From: a virus
Strand: one strand, 5' to 3'
Length of the DNA: 49,514 bases
IMG/VR virus record: IMGVR_UViG_3300037847_004728
Location: 1 to 49,514 of that record
Shown here: positions 16,425 to 27,200 of the stretch, piece after piece
Layout: every line of letters begins with the position of its first letter
Numbering within the stretch: the first letter of the stretch is position 1
The notes under the pieces: generated by a model
The model's database searches: none
What the model saw: the letters and a program-made list of their open reading frames with translations, nothing else
Told to the model about the DNA's origin: nothing
Translations under genes and position numbers: made by a program

Positions 16425-19400
16425 ATGTCTACTTACAACATGGTTACTGTTGCGGCAGCGATTCGAAACAGTCGAGATAGAGCCGAGCTTACAGCGAAAG
16501 AACTTACTGACTACGCGATCGAAGAAGGTCTGATTCAACGTACTCAACTCTTAGGTCAAACCGAAGCCCGCCTTCAAGCCGTACGAAAAGACATGTACGC
16601 AATGAACGTGGACCGGTTGAAGACAAAACTTCGATATAGAGAAAATCAATCCAAGCTTGCGTTTCAAATCACAAAACTTAGTGCGGACATACAATATGGT
16701 CGCAGAAAGGAAATTGCAGACGACCTCGACCAACACATACGAGACGCCAAAAAATTACTTGGGGAGCGAGACGCATTAGACGACGAAACGGTTCGTAACT
16801 TAAACCGAGCTTACAACGCTAAAATGGCGGGAACAGCTTCGCCTAACGAAGCTATGGCGAAGATACAGTCACTTGTTGATCTCAACAGATCAGGTGATTT
16901 TAAGGACATTGCCAAGCCAGGAATAAAGAAAGGCCATGCCAATGCCATGCGGAATTGGATGCAGGGGATTGAGATTGGAGGGCAAAAAGTCTTTGATATT
17001 GACCCGACAACGGACGTAATTAGAAACATTGATGCTTTGAGAAATTCCGAGGATCCAAACAACCCTCTTCTTAAGGTCATGGACCGGGGTCAAATTATCT
17101 CGGCTTTTGAGCCTAAGGGTAGTAATTTATTTGACCAATACAACAAGAACGCAAAAGCATCGTACGAAGCCTATACTGGGGTACAAAAAACCTTAGGCGA
17201 TCTCGAGATCAAATCGAAGGCAATACGGGAGGCGAAAAGTCCAGAAGATTTCACGGCGAAAATGGGCGAAATCAAGGATGAGCTAATCAAGAATGACGAA
17301 GCTATCCTTAAAGGTTCGGGGATTGATACCGCAAACTTAGAGCAGCTTACCGAAGAGATGCGAATCTACGACGGTATGAAGCGTTCAGAGAAGCGCTTAG
17401 AAGCCCAAGCAGCCGAGCTTGTCAAAAAGAACCCCAGCGTTGCCGTTCAGATTCGAAATGCTATGGCAAGGCGAATGTCGAGTCCCTACATTCGAGCGTG
17501 GGCAAAAGACAATGGGTTTGATGAGCTTGGTCATGTGACTGTGAAGGACGGTAAGTACGATCCAGACACTTACATTCCAGGTCGCGATGATCTGGCGGTA
17601 GTTGCGGCGTTCAACCGACAAGCCAAGCGCGGTGCTGGTCGGTATGGGTTCAAGAGCATTGGTACGGGAGACATGGTTCAGGTGACGGTTGATGGTGAGC
17701 CCGTCGTCGGAGAGCGTTTGAAGTTTCACGCAGCGGATCCGGTGGGTATGGTTCGGATTATGACAGAGTCTGGTGAGGTTGTGACGGTGTCACCGGGCCA
17801 AGTCGATCAGATCGTTGTGATTGAGCGTAGGCCAGATCGTATGTCTCCTTTAGAGCAAAGGGCAAAGGGTCGGGCGTATCGCATGGGCGATCAGATTCGC
17901 GCAGCGCGTGAACGTGCAGGTGTCGCGGTACCTGGATCAGAACTTGGTGCGAAGGTAATCAAAGGCGGTCCAAATGATGGCAGCTTTGTCATTGATCCCG
18001 ATAATGGTCGTTACATTGATACCGCAGAGTACAATCAAACCGTCGATGATTTTTTAAACGCAGACTCGATTGTCGGTAAGGTTGTCGACGGGAAACAGTA
18101 CTTGCAGAAGTCAGTGGACGGAACAACGTTTGAAGTTGTTCCTGGTGAAGGGCTTGTGCCAGTCAGTGACCCCCGTTTGAAAGAGGCAATAACTGCGGCA
18201 CCGGCACGCCGGGTAGTTGGGCAATTTGCTGTAGAAGGTCAAGAAGAGCCGCAAACTCGACTACTGAACCGCACGGACACAAGCGCCGAGGGTTTAGAGA
18301 TTGTGATGGAGCCTCTTCGAGGCGAAGAAAACTACAGCGAGGAAACGAAGCAGTACTTTGATAACGCAGAGTCTGCGAAGCGATCAGGCGTAGGTTTAGA
18401 AGACTTGGGCTACAAAGCCACGGATCAAAAGTTTAGTTCCCTTGCAGGTCAGACATACAAGAACGAATACAACATTGGCGGCATGAAGTTTGTCGAGTTG
18501 GACAAAGCTCCACCACTACCACCTTCGCCCTCAGAAGGGTTGACACCAGGTGTGGACGGGCCAGCAGAGCAACCAACAGGTATGCCAGGTATCACTGAGC
18601 AGATTGAAACCGCAGCAGCGCAGATGGAACCCCGCCCTGAAACACCAGAGACAGTTACAGATCAACCAACTGAACCAGAGCGTGTGGATAAGGGTGAGAT
18701 AGAGGTTGACCCGGTTGCGTCACAGTGGAACATGCAGGCACAATTAAATGCGGCCAAGGGTGAGCCGCCCCCAGCAGTACCCGAAGGGTATGAGGTGGTT
18801 CAAGGTGAGGGTCTACGGAAGATCACGGAGCAACCAGCACCTACGCCGCAACAACCTCCAACACCGCCCGCAGACGAACTCGACACCTCCGAGCTTGATT
18901 TAGAAGCAATCACGGGAACGCCGCAACCAACGCCAGCGCCGACGCCAACCGCTGCACCGCCTCCACCACCGGCAACATTATCCGACGATGAGTTGGATGC
19001 TATCTCTGCTCCTGAGTCAGACGAGGACCGCAAGCAAAGAGAAGAAGAGCAGGCGCGGAGGATCGCTCAAATCCAGGCACTGACTGCTCGGATCAAGGGC
19101 AAGGGCAAGGACGAGACGTCTGATGCTGAGCTTCCTGCTGAGTTGGAAGCAGCGTTATCTGCAACGCCTGAAAGTGCCGAGGAAGAGAAGCCTGCCCAAG
19201 AAGAGAAGACTGCCCAAGAAAAGAAGCCTTCTGATCCCGTCGGTGATCGACTCCAAGAGGTTGAGGAAGAAGATGAGGTTGCGGCTTCTGTGGGTACTTT
19301 AGCTGAACCTAAAGGTGAGATTGACGTACCTCCACTGACACCAGAAGAGAAAGCTCAACGCGACGAGCAAAATAAACAAGATCTTGGGGCGTCGGTACAA

Positions 19401-19727
19401 CGGTTAAAGGACGCAGGCGCTGGTGGCGCTAAGCCGACACCGACTCAGCAAGCTCAAGCTGATGCAGATGCAAATGTTCGAGCCGCTGCTAACGCACTGG
19501 CATTTATCAGCGCGGCTGAAAAGGAAACCGAAGAACCAGATGAGGTCAACAAAGACTCAGGTAAGGTGACTTCGGGTGCTGTGTACGGTCAAACACATGC
19601 TGATAGCATGAGTAAGTTAAAGGACATGGAAGAGAGACTAAAGCAGTTTAAACGTCAACAAGATTTAAACCAAGCAGTCAAAGAGTCAGGTGATCCACAA
19701 GGTCTCGGGACACCACCAACACAATAG
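16425..19727 (+). CDS. Large internal virion (ejection) protein, 1100 aa
   Basis: An 1100-residue protein. Residues 1-400 are alpha-helical and coiled-coil-like (RDRAELTAKELTDYAIEEG and similar); about 400-680 is a mixed section with beta strands (DGEPVVGERLKFHAADPVG; ESGEVVTVSPGQVDQIVVIE); about 690-1100 is Pro/Glu/Ala/Gln-rich and probably disordered, with 18-base tandem repeats in the DNA. Such long, partly unstructured proteins between the membrane-active ejection protein and a very large lysozyme-bearing one fit internal core proteins that are unfolded and ejected with the DNA. No catalytic motif is recognised. Assignment is from position, size and composition. Confidence 0.5.
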   Translation: MSTYNMVTVAAAIRNSRDRAELTAKELTDYAIEEGLIQRTQLLGQTEARLQAVRKDMYAMNVDRLKTKLRYRENQSKLAFQITKLSADIQYGRRKEIADDLDQHIRDAKKLLGERDALDDETVRNLNRAYNAKMAGTASPNEAMAKIQSLVDLNRSGDFKDIAKPGIKKGHANAMRNWMQGIEIGGQKVFDIDPTTDVIRNIDALRNSEDPNNPLLKVMDRGQIISAFEPKGSNLFDQYNKNAKASYEAYTGVQKTLGDLEIKSKAIREAKSPEDFTAKMGEIKDELIKNDEAILKGSGIDTANLEQLTEEMRIYDGMKRSEKRLEAQAAELVKKNPSVAVQIRNAMARRMSSPYIRAWAKDNGFDELGHVTVKDGKYDPDTYIPGRDDLAVVAAFNRQAKRGAGRYGFKSIGTGDMVQVTVDGEPVVGERLKFHAADPVGMVRIMTESGEVVTVSPGQVDQIVVIERRPDRMSPLEQRAKGRAYRMGDQIRAARERAGVAVPGSELGAKVIKGGPNDGSFVIDPDNGRYIDTAEYNQTVDDFLNADSIVGKVVDGKQYLQKSVDGTTFEVVPGEGLVPVSDPRLKEAITAAPARRVVGQFAVEGQEEPQTRLLNRTDTSAEGLEIVMEPLRGEENYSEETKQYFDNAESAKRSGVGLEDLGYKATDQKFSSLAGQTYKNEYNIGGMKFVELDKAPPLPPSPSEGLTPGVDGPAEQPTGMPGITEQIETAAAQMEPRPETPETVTDQPTEPERVDKGEIEVDPVASQWNMQAQLNAAKGEPPPAVPEGYEVVQGEGLRKITEQPAPTPQQPPTPPADELDTSELDLEAITGTPQPTPAPTPTAAPPPPPATLSDDELDAISAPESDEDRKQREEEQARRIAQIQALTARIKGKGKDETSDAELPAELEAALSATPESAEEEKPAQEEKTAQEKKPSDPVGDRLQEVEEEDEVAASVGTLAEPKGEIDVPPLTPEEKAQRDEQNKQDLGASVQRLKDAGAGGAKPTPTQQAQADADANVRAAANALAFISAAEKETEEPDEVNKDSGKVTSGAVYGQTHADSMSKLKDMEERLKQFKRQQDLNQAVKESGDPQGLGTPPTQ
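19182..19229 (+). repeat. 18-base tandem repeat inside ejection protein gene
   Basis: Two and two-thirds copies of an 18-base unit of the form GAAGAGAAGnCTGCCCAA, coding for EEKPAQ-EEKTAQ-EKKP. It marks slippage expansion within the disordered Glu/Pro-rich tail. Confidence 0.7.
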
Positions 19728-19735
19728 GAACAGTC

Positions 19736-20188
19736 ATGGCAAACGGCGAAAAGAAAAAATCAGACCCTACACAAACTTCGTACGGCGACTTTGTCAGAGA
19801 TAAGGTTGCAAAGACAAAGAAAAAGAAATCTGAAAAGGCTCCAGAAACCAAGTTGTTGGATCAAGACAAAGATAGTGCGTCTGAAAAATTAGCTAAGCGA
19901 CGAAAGAAGTTTAAGATCAAACCACCAAACTTGAGGCAGTTAGAGCCTGAGCAGTCTGAGGACTTGGCTGATGCTATTGGTGTGTTTACAGGCGGTTCTG
20001 GTGGTGAGGGTGAGGGTGAAGCCGGTAGTAAGTCTGCAAGCGGACCTAGTTTAGTGTCTGTTGCCGAGACAATTAAGGGTCGCAAGGAAGCGAAGGAGAA
20101 GCAAGAGTTGGCTCAAAAGCGGGCTCGAATTCAGGCTGAGCGTGACGCAAAGCTTGATATGCTGATTGAGAAGTCTTTAAAGGCTTAG
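19736..20188 (+). CDS. Small charged internal virion-type protein, 150 aa
   Basis: A 150-residue, highly charged protein: Lys-rich first third (KTKKKKSEKAPETKLLD; KLAKRRKKFKIKPPN), Gly/Glu-rich linker in the middle, and a helical Lys/Glu/Gln-rich end (RIQAERDAKLDMLIEKSLKA). It is nine bases after the 1100-aa gene. No family is recognised. Composition suits a DNA-contacting internal protein or an assembly helper of the ejection core. Confidence 0.6.
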   Translation: MANGEKKKSDPTQTSYGDFVRDKVAKTKKKKSEKAPETKLLDQDKDSASEKLAKRRKKFKIKPPNLRQLEPEQSEDLADAIGVFTGGSGGEGEGEAGSKSASGPSLVSVAETIKGRKEAKEKQELAQKRARIQAERDAKLDMLIEKSLKA

Positions 20189-20200
20189 TAGGTTTGATTT

Positions 20201-21196
20201 ATGGCTGGTCTACCCAAAGGTTTAAGCTGGACGTCTACAAGGGCTGTGACGCAAGTTCCTGCGGAGATTCCAGAGGGTGAGGTGTCAACGGTTGAAGGAG
20301 AACCGGTAGTGGTTTCTTCTGGGACACCAGAACAACCTATTGTAGATGAGCCACCTCAATCGACACCTACACCACCATCTCCCCCGCCTGAGCCTGAGTT
20401 ATCGGCTCCTTACATACCACCAAACCTTGCTCTGCCTGTTGGAGGGCAAAGGACTCCATTCTCGTTTATTCAGAGGGGGCCATCAGTGATCAAATCACCT
20501 GGTGGTGATCAGATGAAACGAGATGTCGAGACTAATCGGATTCTTCAAGCAAGAGACCGTATGCTACGTGCTCGAGGTATTGAGAAGTTAGACCCCCTCA
20601 ATACAGAAGCTGATCGGTCAGAGTTAGAAAAGTCACAACGTATTTTTGATGCGTTTGGAGCTATGCCGCAAGATCCTTTGAGGTCACTTGGTGTACCTGA
20701 AAACGTTTCTCGCGGACTCACATTCGCAGGTGGTTTCGACGTGACTGATGACGAGGGTAACGTTGTTAAGACGGTGCCGTTGTCACCCGCGTTGTTGCGG
20801 TACGGAATGGCAAACATTGACGCGAAGATGTCGGCACCCAGGAAAAAAGTTCGAGCCTTAGAAGATGAGTTGGGAGACACAACACAAAAGTTAGCTCGAA
20901 TGGACGAGATTAAAGATATTCCCCCAATGATTATTGGGTTTCGACTCAAAGGTTTCAGAAACGAAGAGCCTCTAAATCCTCGCCAGGAGGCGATTGCGCG
21001 AGAGTATGTAGATAAGCGTGAGGATGGCAGCACGTTTTTTAACAAGCCGCGATTTGAGGCTGATTACGAAAGATTGCAAAAGCAGTCGCAGCAGTTGAAT
21101 GAAAATCTTGACGTGTTCAAAGAAAACTTAAGGGGTAAGCAGGCGGCGAAAACTCGACTGGAGAATCAACTTCGAGTACTTTTAGGCCAGAAATAA
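20201..21196 (+). CDS. Internal virion-type protein with Pro-rich N-terminus, 331 aa
   Basis: A 331-residue protein. Residues about 15-85 are Pro/Glu/Val-rich and likely disordered (TPTPPSPPPEPELSAP). The middle contains short ordered motifs (RDRMLRARGIEKLDPLNTEA; SRGLTFAGGFDVTDDEGNVV) and the last 100 residues are coiled coil (YERLQKQSQQLNENLDVFKE). It lies between the other likely ejection proteins and has no recognised enzyme motif. Probably part of the internal core complex. Confidence 0.55.
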   Translation: MAGLPKGLSWTSTRAVTQVPAEIPEGEVSTVEGEPVVVSSGTPEQPIVDEPPQSTPTPPSPPPEPELSAPYIPPNLALPVGGQRTPFSFIQRGPSVIKSPGGDQMKRDVETNRILQARDRMLRARGIEKLDPLNTEADRSELEKSQRIFDAFGAMPQDPLRSLGVPENVSRGLTFAGGFDVTDDEGNVVKTVPLSPALLRYGMANIDAKMSAPRKKVRALEDELGDTTQKLARMDEIKDIPPMIIGFRLKGFRNEEPLNPRQEAIAREYVDKREDGSTFFNKPRFEADYERLQKQSQQLNENLDVFKENLRGKQAAKTRLENQLRVLLGQK

Positions 21197-21217
21197 GTTT
21201 GGAGTTAGACTTACATT

Positions 21218-24200
21218 ATGGCTGAAACAATTGTCCCAGCAGAGCAGAATTTGTCTAACGATTCTGAGATTGACGTCACGGATATTTCCGCGAACGAAGA
21301 TCTCGAGTTGCAAGAAGATAACATTGATTTGAAGCCTTATACTTTGGCTGAAACAATTCGGTCGCAACGAGCACTTGCTTTAGCCCCAGATCAGCGAGAA
21401 GACTTATCAGGTAGATTGCTGTCACTTCCTGAGATTGTAGATCTGCACAGCAAGCGGCTGGGTATTTCAAAGGCGCAACTCAACCGGGCAGCTAAGAATC
21501 AAGGTTTAGATCTAAACGTCATCGTTGAGGGTGTTGGTCGTCAAGGCCGTGACATTAATGAGATCTTCACAGAGTTACAGGACTTAGGTTCCGTAGCATT
21601 TGACCCACCTGAAACTCGTATTGAGAAGATGCGAGAGATTCGACGAAAGCGATTACTACCTCAACGTGAAATCGACATTGCTAAGTTAGCGAACAAGCGG
21701 ATTGATGAGGGCAAGAAAAAGTTTAACTTTAGTCCCGAAGAGCTTGCGGTCGACCGACCGCAAAAGACCGTCGACTTTAAGAAGATCAAAGATCCGTCCA
21801 AGCGTCAGGCCGCAGTCGCGGAGCTTGTTTATGACATGGGGTCTGACACGGGTTTGAGCCGTGATCAAATGATCGCTATTATTGCTAATGGTCTGGGCGA
21901 AAGTCAGTTGAATCCAACAGCCGTCAACCCTGTGAATGAAGACTCTCACGGTGTCTGGCAGTTCAACCGTCAAGGCTCAGGTGAAGGTTCTGGGTTTACG
22001 GTAGAGCAGCTTCAAGATCCTAAGTTTCAGATGGATAAGATCATCAAAGCTGTAGCTGATCGCGATGAACTTAAAGGATTTAGAGACACCAATCTGGATG
22101 CCAACCAACTGACCCTGGAGTTCATGCATCATTTCGAGAAGCCTGAATTTGGTAAGGGAAGCTCCAAAAAAGATATTGAAGCAAGAAAGCGTAGGTTGTC
22201 TTACCTACCTGCGGCTGAACGATTGTTCGATGCTGCGGAGAAAAACTCACCGAAAGCAAAGAACTTAGCTCGCGTCACCAAAGAAAAGGGTGAGCAAGTC
22301 AAGCGAATGATTAACGAGGGGGTCTCGCAAAAGTTTCGGGTCTCAACCGATAGCGAAGCTCCAGGCGGTAACGTAGAAAACGAAATCGCAAAGCCTGGAT
22401 CAAAGGCGTACCAAGAGATCGAAGAGGATCACGAGATTACGTTTAATCCTGAGGTCGCACGTAAGAAGGGTGGCGATGTCAAGCGTGCTCGGTACATGCA
22501 GCAGTTGTTAGCGAAGTATCAGTCGGGTGATTCAGGTGATCAGATTCGAAACTTGTTTGCGGAAGATGCATTTCAAGGCTTGTACTTAGGTGCGGTTAAC
22601 TACGACAAGGGTGTGGTTGCGGGCAAGCTTGGGATAAGTCCGGCTGAGTTTGAGTTGCGGGCAAAAGACCCGCGATCACGAGAGGGTCAAATCTGGCAAG
22701 AGATCCTTCGGGCCAACCGAGATCAAGCAGCTAAGTTCCAAACACTCAACAAGACAGGCGTTCCGGCATTTGTGTCTTACGAGTTTATGGACCCTGACAA
22801 CTGGATGGGTGAGAGCCGAACAAGTTCGGATGATCCATATTTAAGTCGTCTATTTGATGCGGCTGCAGGAAACCGTGTTGAACTTGTCGGTCTGGATAAA
22901 GACAAGATCCCCGTATTCCGAGCACAAAACCACCTGGACTCAGTCGCAGACAAGCTAGATATTTTGCTGAGTATGGGGGCGGGTACGCTTGAGCGGGCTT
23001 TGCGAGGTCCAGAAGGCGAGTCGATTGCAAAGATACTTGCGGAAGGTTCGATTCAAGGCGTAAGAGACGCCAGAAACTTTACTAAGTTTGCTTTGTCGAC
23101 GGAGCTTGCACGAGAGAACGGTATCGCTGCTGTTGGGTTGGGGCTTGTAGGTGTAGGTACTGATGTGATGGCTCCTGACCCCACGATTGGTCTGGCTAAA
23201 GCTGCATCCTTGGCCCGTAAAACAGCTAAGAAAGTTGGGCCTATGCTAAATGCCCGGAAGATTCCCAAGGCTTTAGACGAACTAGACGTAGCGGCAACAG
23301 AACTAATCGAGACCCAAAAGTTGATTAATCGTGCAGAAGAAGAGATTGCTGCAGGAAACTACGAAGAAGGTAAGGCTCTTTTAGATCAAGCAAAAGAACG
23401 AGCGTTAGCTGCGGATAATGCAGAGAGAAACGTAAACGGGCAGTTGCCTCTGCTAATGAAAGAAGTCGATCGAACTGATGGGGTAGTCGCACGAGAACTC
23501 GCACGCGATAACAATCTGCTGACTGGCGGTAAAGAAGCTGATGAGTTGACTAAGTCATTGGGTTTTTCTGACGTAGGCGCGAATCGAGACTTCGTGCATC
23601 CTGCGTTTGAGCGGATCGAAGTTCGCGGTAGCGGTCAAGATCAGTTGGCTCAACGGGCTGATTTCTTTGACATGAATCGAAAGATTGATCGATTGAAAGA
23701 TCTTGTGACAAGCGTACAAGAAGGAACCACAGCAAAACCTTATATCCCACTAGTAATGTCCGAATCATTGCGGCCCTTAGGGGATCAGTTTGCAATTGTT
23801 CTTACCTCTCGTGGTTTTACTCGTGCTCGAAAAGGTCAGCCTGATGAGGTGACTAACGCCGTCAGGGATCTGTTTGATTTCTTGGGCAGCGCTCGTGCGG
23901 CTGACACTCTCGCAAATGACCCAGAGCAGTTTCGAACCAGTCTCAAAGTATTGCTGGATCAGATACCAACCCAGAGACGCGGAAAATCTATCCTCGAAGT
24001 TTTAGACGAAGACATTGGCAAGGCAATAGATAGCGCATCTAAGATTGCTAAGAGTTCAGAGAAAGCGGAAGAGACGGTAGACCGAGCTAAAGAGTTGAAG
24101 GATGTGTTTAACTCTGTAGCGGCAATCGCAGAGTCTCGTGCTGCAGGACACGCGCTCACTCGAGGCGCGATTGCTGGTGAACGCGGGATTGATATTGTCC

Positions 24201-27200
24201 CTTCAATCCCTGAAATAGCCAGTCGTTACGATGAAATTGGCACCAACAAGATCTCTGCTGTCGCACTGGATTTCCGAAACGAGCTTGAGCGCGCCTTCCC
24301 CGCCCTCAAAGGCGATGCTGCAATGCACATCGCTCGCAATCTCGACGACCGATTAAAAGCTACCTCACGTCGAACCAACGAACCCATTGAAGTCATCTAC
24401 GAGACTCGCGACTACAACAAGATTATCCCTGACCTCCGACGTAGGCAGGCAGCAGAAACGGGCGAAGCGGCACCTGATGTTGAGTTCACACCGCTTAAGT
24501 TTGGCGAAGAGCAGCTTACGACAAAAGAAATAAGAGAGCTTGGTGATGAGATCGATACGGATCTTGAACCAGGCATGGTCATCAAAATTGAGGACGGCAA
24601 GCTTACGGTTCGATCTATTGAGTTGCCTGAGCAGCTTCGAAAGAAGGGCATTGCAACTAAGCTATACAAAGCAGCGCTTCGCCGAGCCAAGAGTGAAGGA
24701 CTTGAGTTTACAAGTGATGCTAATCCTGCGGTTGAGGTTGAGAGAATCTACGATCGGCTGATGGATTCTGGTATTCCAATCAAACGAGTCACACGTAACC
24801 TTAGTCCGGGTAAGTTTGAGACTCGCTACACAATTTCAAAAGACGATCTGGCAAAAGTGTCCGACGACCTTTTGACCGTTGTAGACGAAGCGGAACAATT
24901 TAAGCGGTACCAAGAACTTTGGATGCCCGATTTTGTATCTGATACACAGAAAACTGTTCGTGCAATGGAGGAAGCTACCACCGTCGAAGACTTTATGTTC
25001 GAGATCAACAAGATTGCTCGACATGAATTAGACGCAAAAGAGATGCAAGCCGTAGTTGATTGGCTTTCTACAAAGAAGATTAAGGTTGGGTTCAGGGGGT
25101 CTCAGTTTACTTCAACCGACCCCGCAGATATTGTCCAGGCAGAAGAGGCTTTTGCTAAAGCGTTTGCCGAGTACATGGATGGACTGCCGCCACCAACCGA
25201 TGAAACCGAAACTGTGTTTGATCGTGTGGGCAATCGAATCGCAGATTTACTTTTCTCTGCAAAGAATGCGCGGGCTGAGGGGGCTAACTTTAACCCCACA
25301 CCTGAAATTGAGAAAGCTTTCGACAGCTTACTCATGAGACAGAAACCAAGCAGTAAAAATGCACCCAATCTATTCCGCGCTATAAAAAGAGCTTTGATTG
25401 ATGACTTACCCAAGAACTCATCTAAAGATTTCTTACTTAGCATTGCGAGGGAAACTGATCGATTGGGTCAACCGATTTCAGTTGATGAGCTACAGAAACG
25501 TGTATCTGATGCTGTTAAGCGACACATGGAGTTGTCTCTTAAAAAGGGCGAAGAAGTTTCGGCTGATGAGATTCGAATTGAGTTGCCTGTAGCTGTTTCA
25601 CTTGGTGGTTTGTTGTCCCAAACTGGACCCAAAAAATCATTTACATTGGCTGAGTTCAGTCAAGGCGCTTTAAATTACGGTCAACGTAAGCGTCTTGCGA
25701 GCGTTTCTGCGACTCGAAACATCGCAGCCGATAGTGAAATTAAAGCCATCCGAGAACTGACACCAACTCAAATCATAGATCAATACTTAGTTGAGACTGA
25801 TTTGTTTAGAAAGTTTATCGCACGAACTTACTTGGGGTTTGATGCCCTTGAAAACATGCGTGAACTACCGCCAGAAATTCGACAAGCTGTTCTCGCAGGT
25901 ACTCGAATGACTCAACAAGCTGTAGGCGATGCTGTTGCGCTTGTGTCTGACGGTGACTTGAACAACTTGCTTCGATACTTGACAGGTGACCCCACAGTAA
26001 AACTCAAAACAGGCCGACAAATATTCAGTTCTGGGCATAACCATGTGTCTGACGGATTTGATTCTTTCAGTAGATATATTTTGGCTTGGGGCAAAAAGAA
26101 TCCAGTAGCTTACAACAAGTTAGTCGAGTACTTTGAATCAGGTAAGCTTGGCACTAAGGTTGCGCTTGGAGGTCAAGCGCCAGATATTGCTGAGGCTACA
26201 AGGTCTTTTATACTTAGTGACCAGGGCAATCGTTTAGTCAAAGACATTTTTAGTTCTTTGAAACTGGGTCGGTCGGTAAAGACTAGCAAGGATGCGATTC
26301 GTCCTGAACATCTACAAGTATTGGAAAATATTTTTTACTACTCAGGCGAAACTCGACGAAAGGGTAAGTATTTTGAGGGTACCAATCGGCGTAAGTTTCA
26401 ATCATTCTATGACTCGCTGAATCGTCTGTTCCCTGCAAAAACCGCAAAGGATGATCCAGTAGCAAACCGTACTGCAGTTTTGTTTGCGGCACATGGTATG
26501 GCATCCAAAGCTCGAAAGGAGTGGGTCAATTTAGGTGTCGCTGTTGACGCGCAAACAGCCGCTGATTTTAAGAAATGGATTATCGGTGAGGGTCTTGAGA
26601 CACCAGAACAAATGGCGAGAGTTCGTCAGGCGTTTCAAGTTCATGGTTACAACCCAAGGTTCCTGGAGGCTGTAGAGCTTGAAGGTCTTGATGTTTGGGT
26701 TCCGCAAGCTGCTAGAGACAAATTAGGATTAGCGATGGAGCAAGCAATTGACAGGACTACCCAGGCAAGGGGGATGGACTTGTTTGCGAGAATTGCTAGT
26801 GGTGTCGAGGAAGGCAAAACATTTAAAGACATTTCAGTCGCGTTTACTTTCCGGTACCTAAAAACAAAAATGGTTCGTGGCCATTTCCTCTTGAAGACAA
26901 GGTACTTCTGGATGAACACGTTGGACCACTTCAATCAGATGAGTCAGATTGTAGGGTTCCGTCCAGCGTTTATTTCTACCGTGCGCTTAATTCCTCAGTC
27001 GCTCGCAACAAACCCACTGGTTCAGACCGCTTTGCTCGGCGTTCAGAGCAGAAGTAAGGAAGATGCGGGTGAGTACTTGCGCGGGCTTTTGTCTAATGCA
27101 GGAGACAAGGGTGCTGAGGTAGCGTCAATGATTACGCGAGCAGGTAAGTGGCACGGTTCTCTTGATGCCATGATGGACGGCAGAGAGGGTTTTGTGTTGT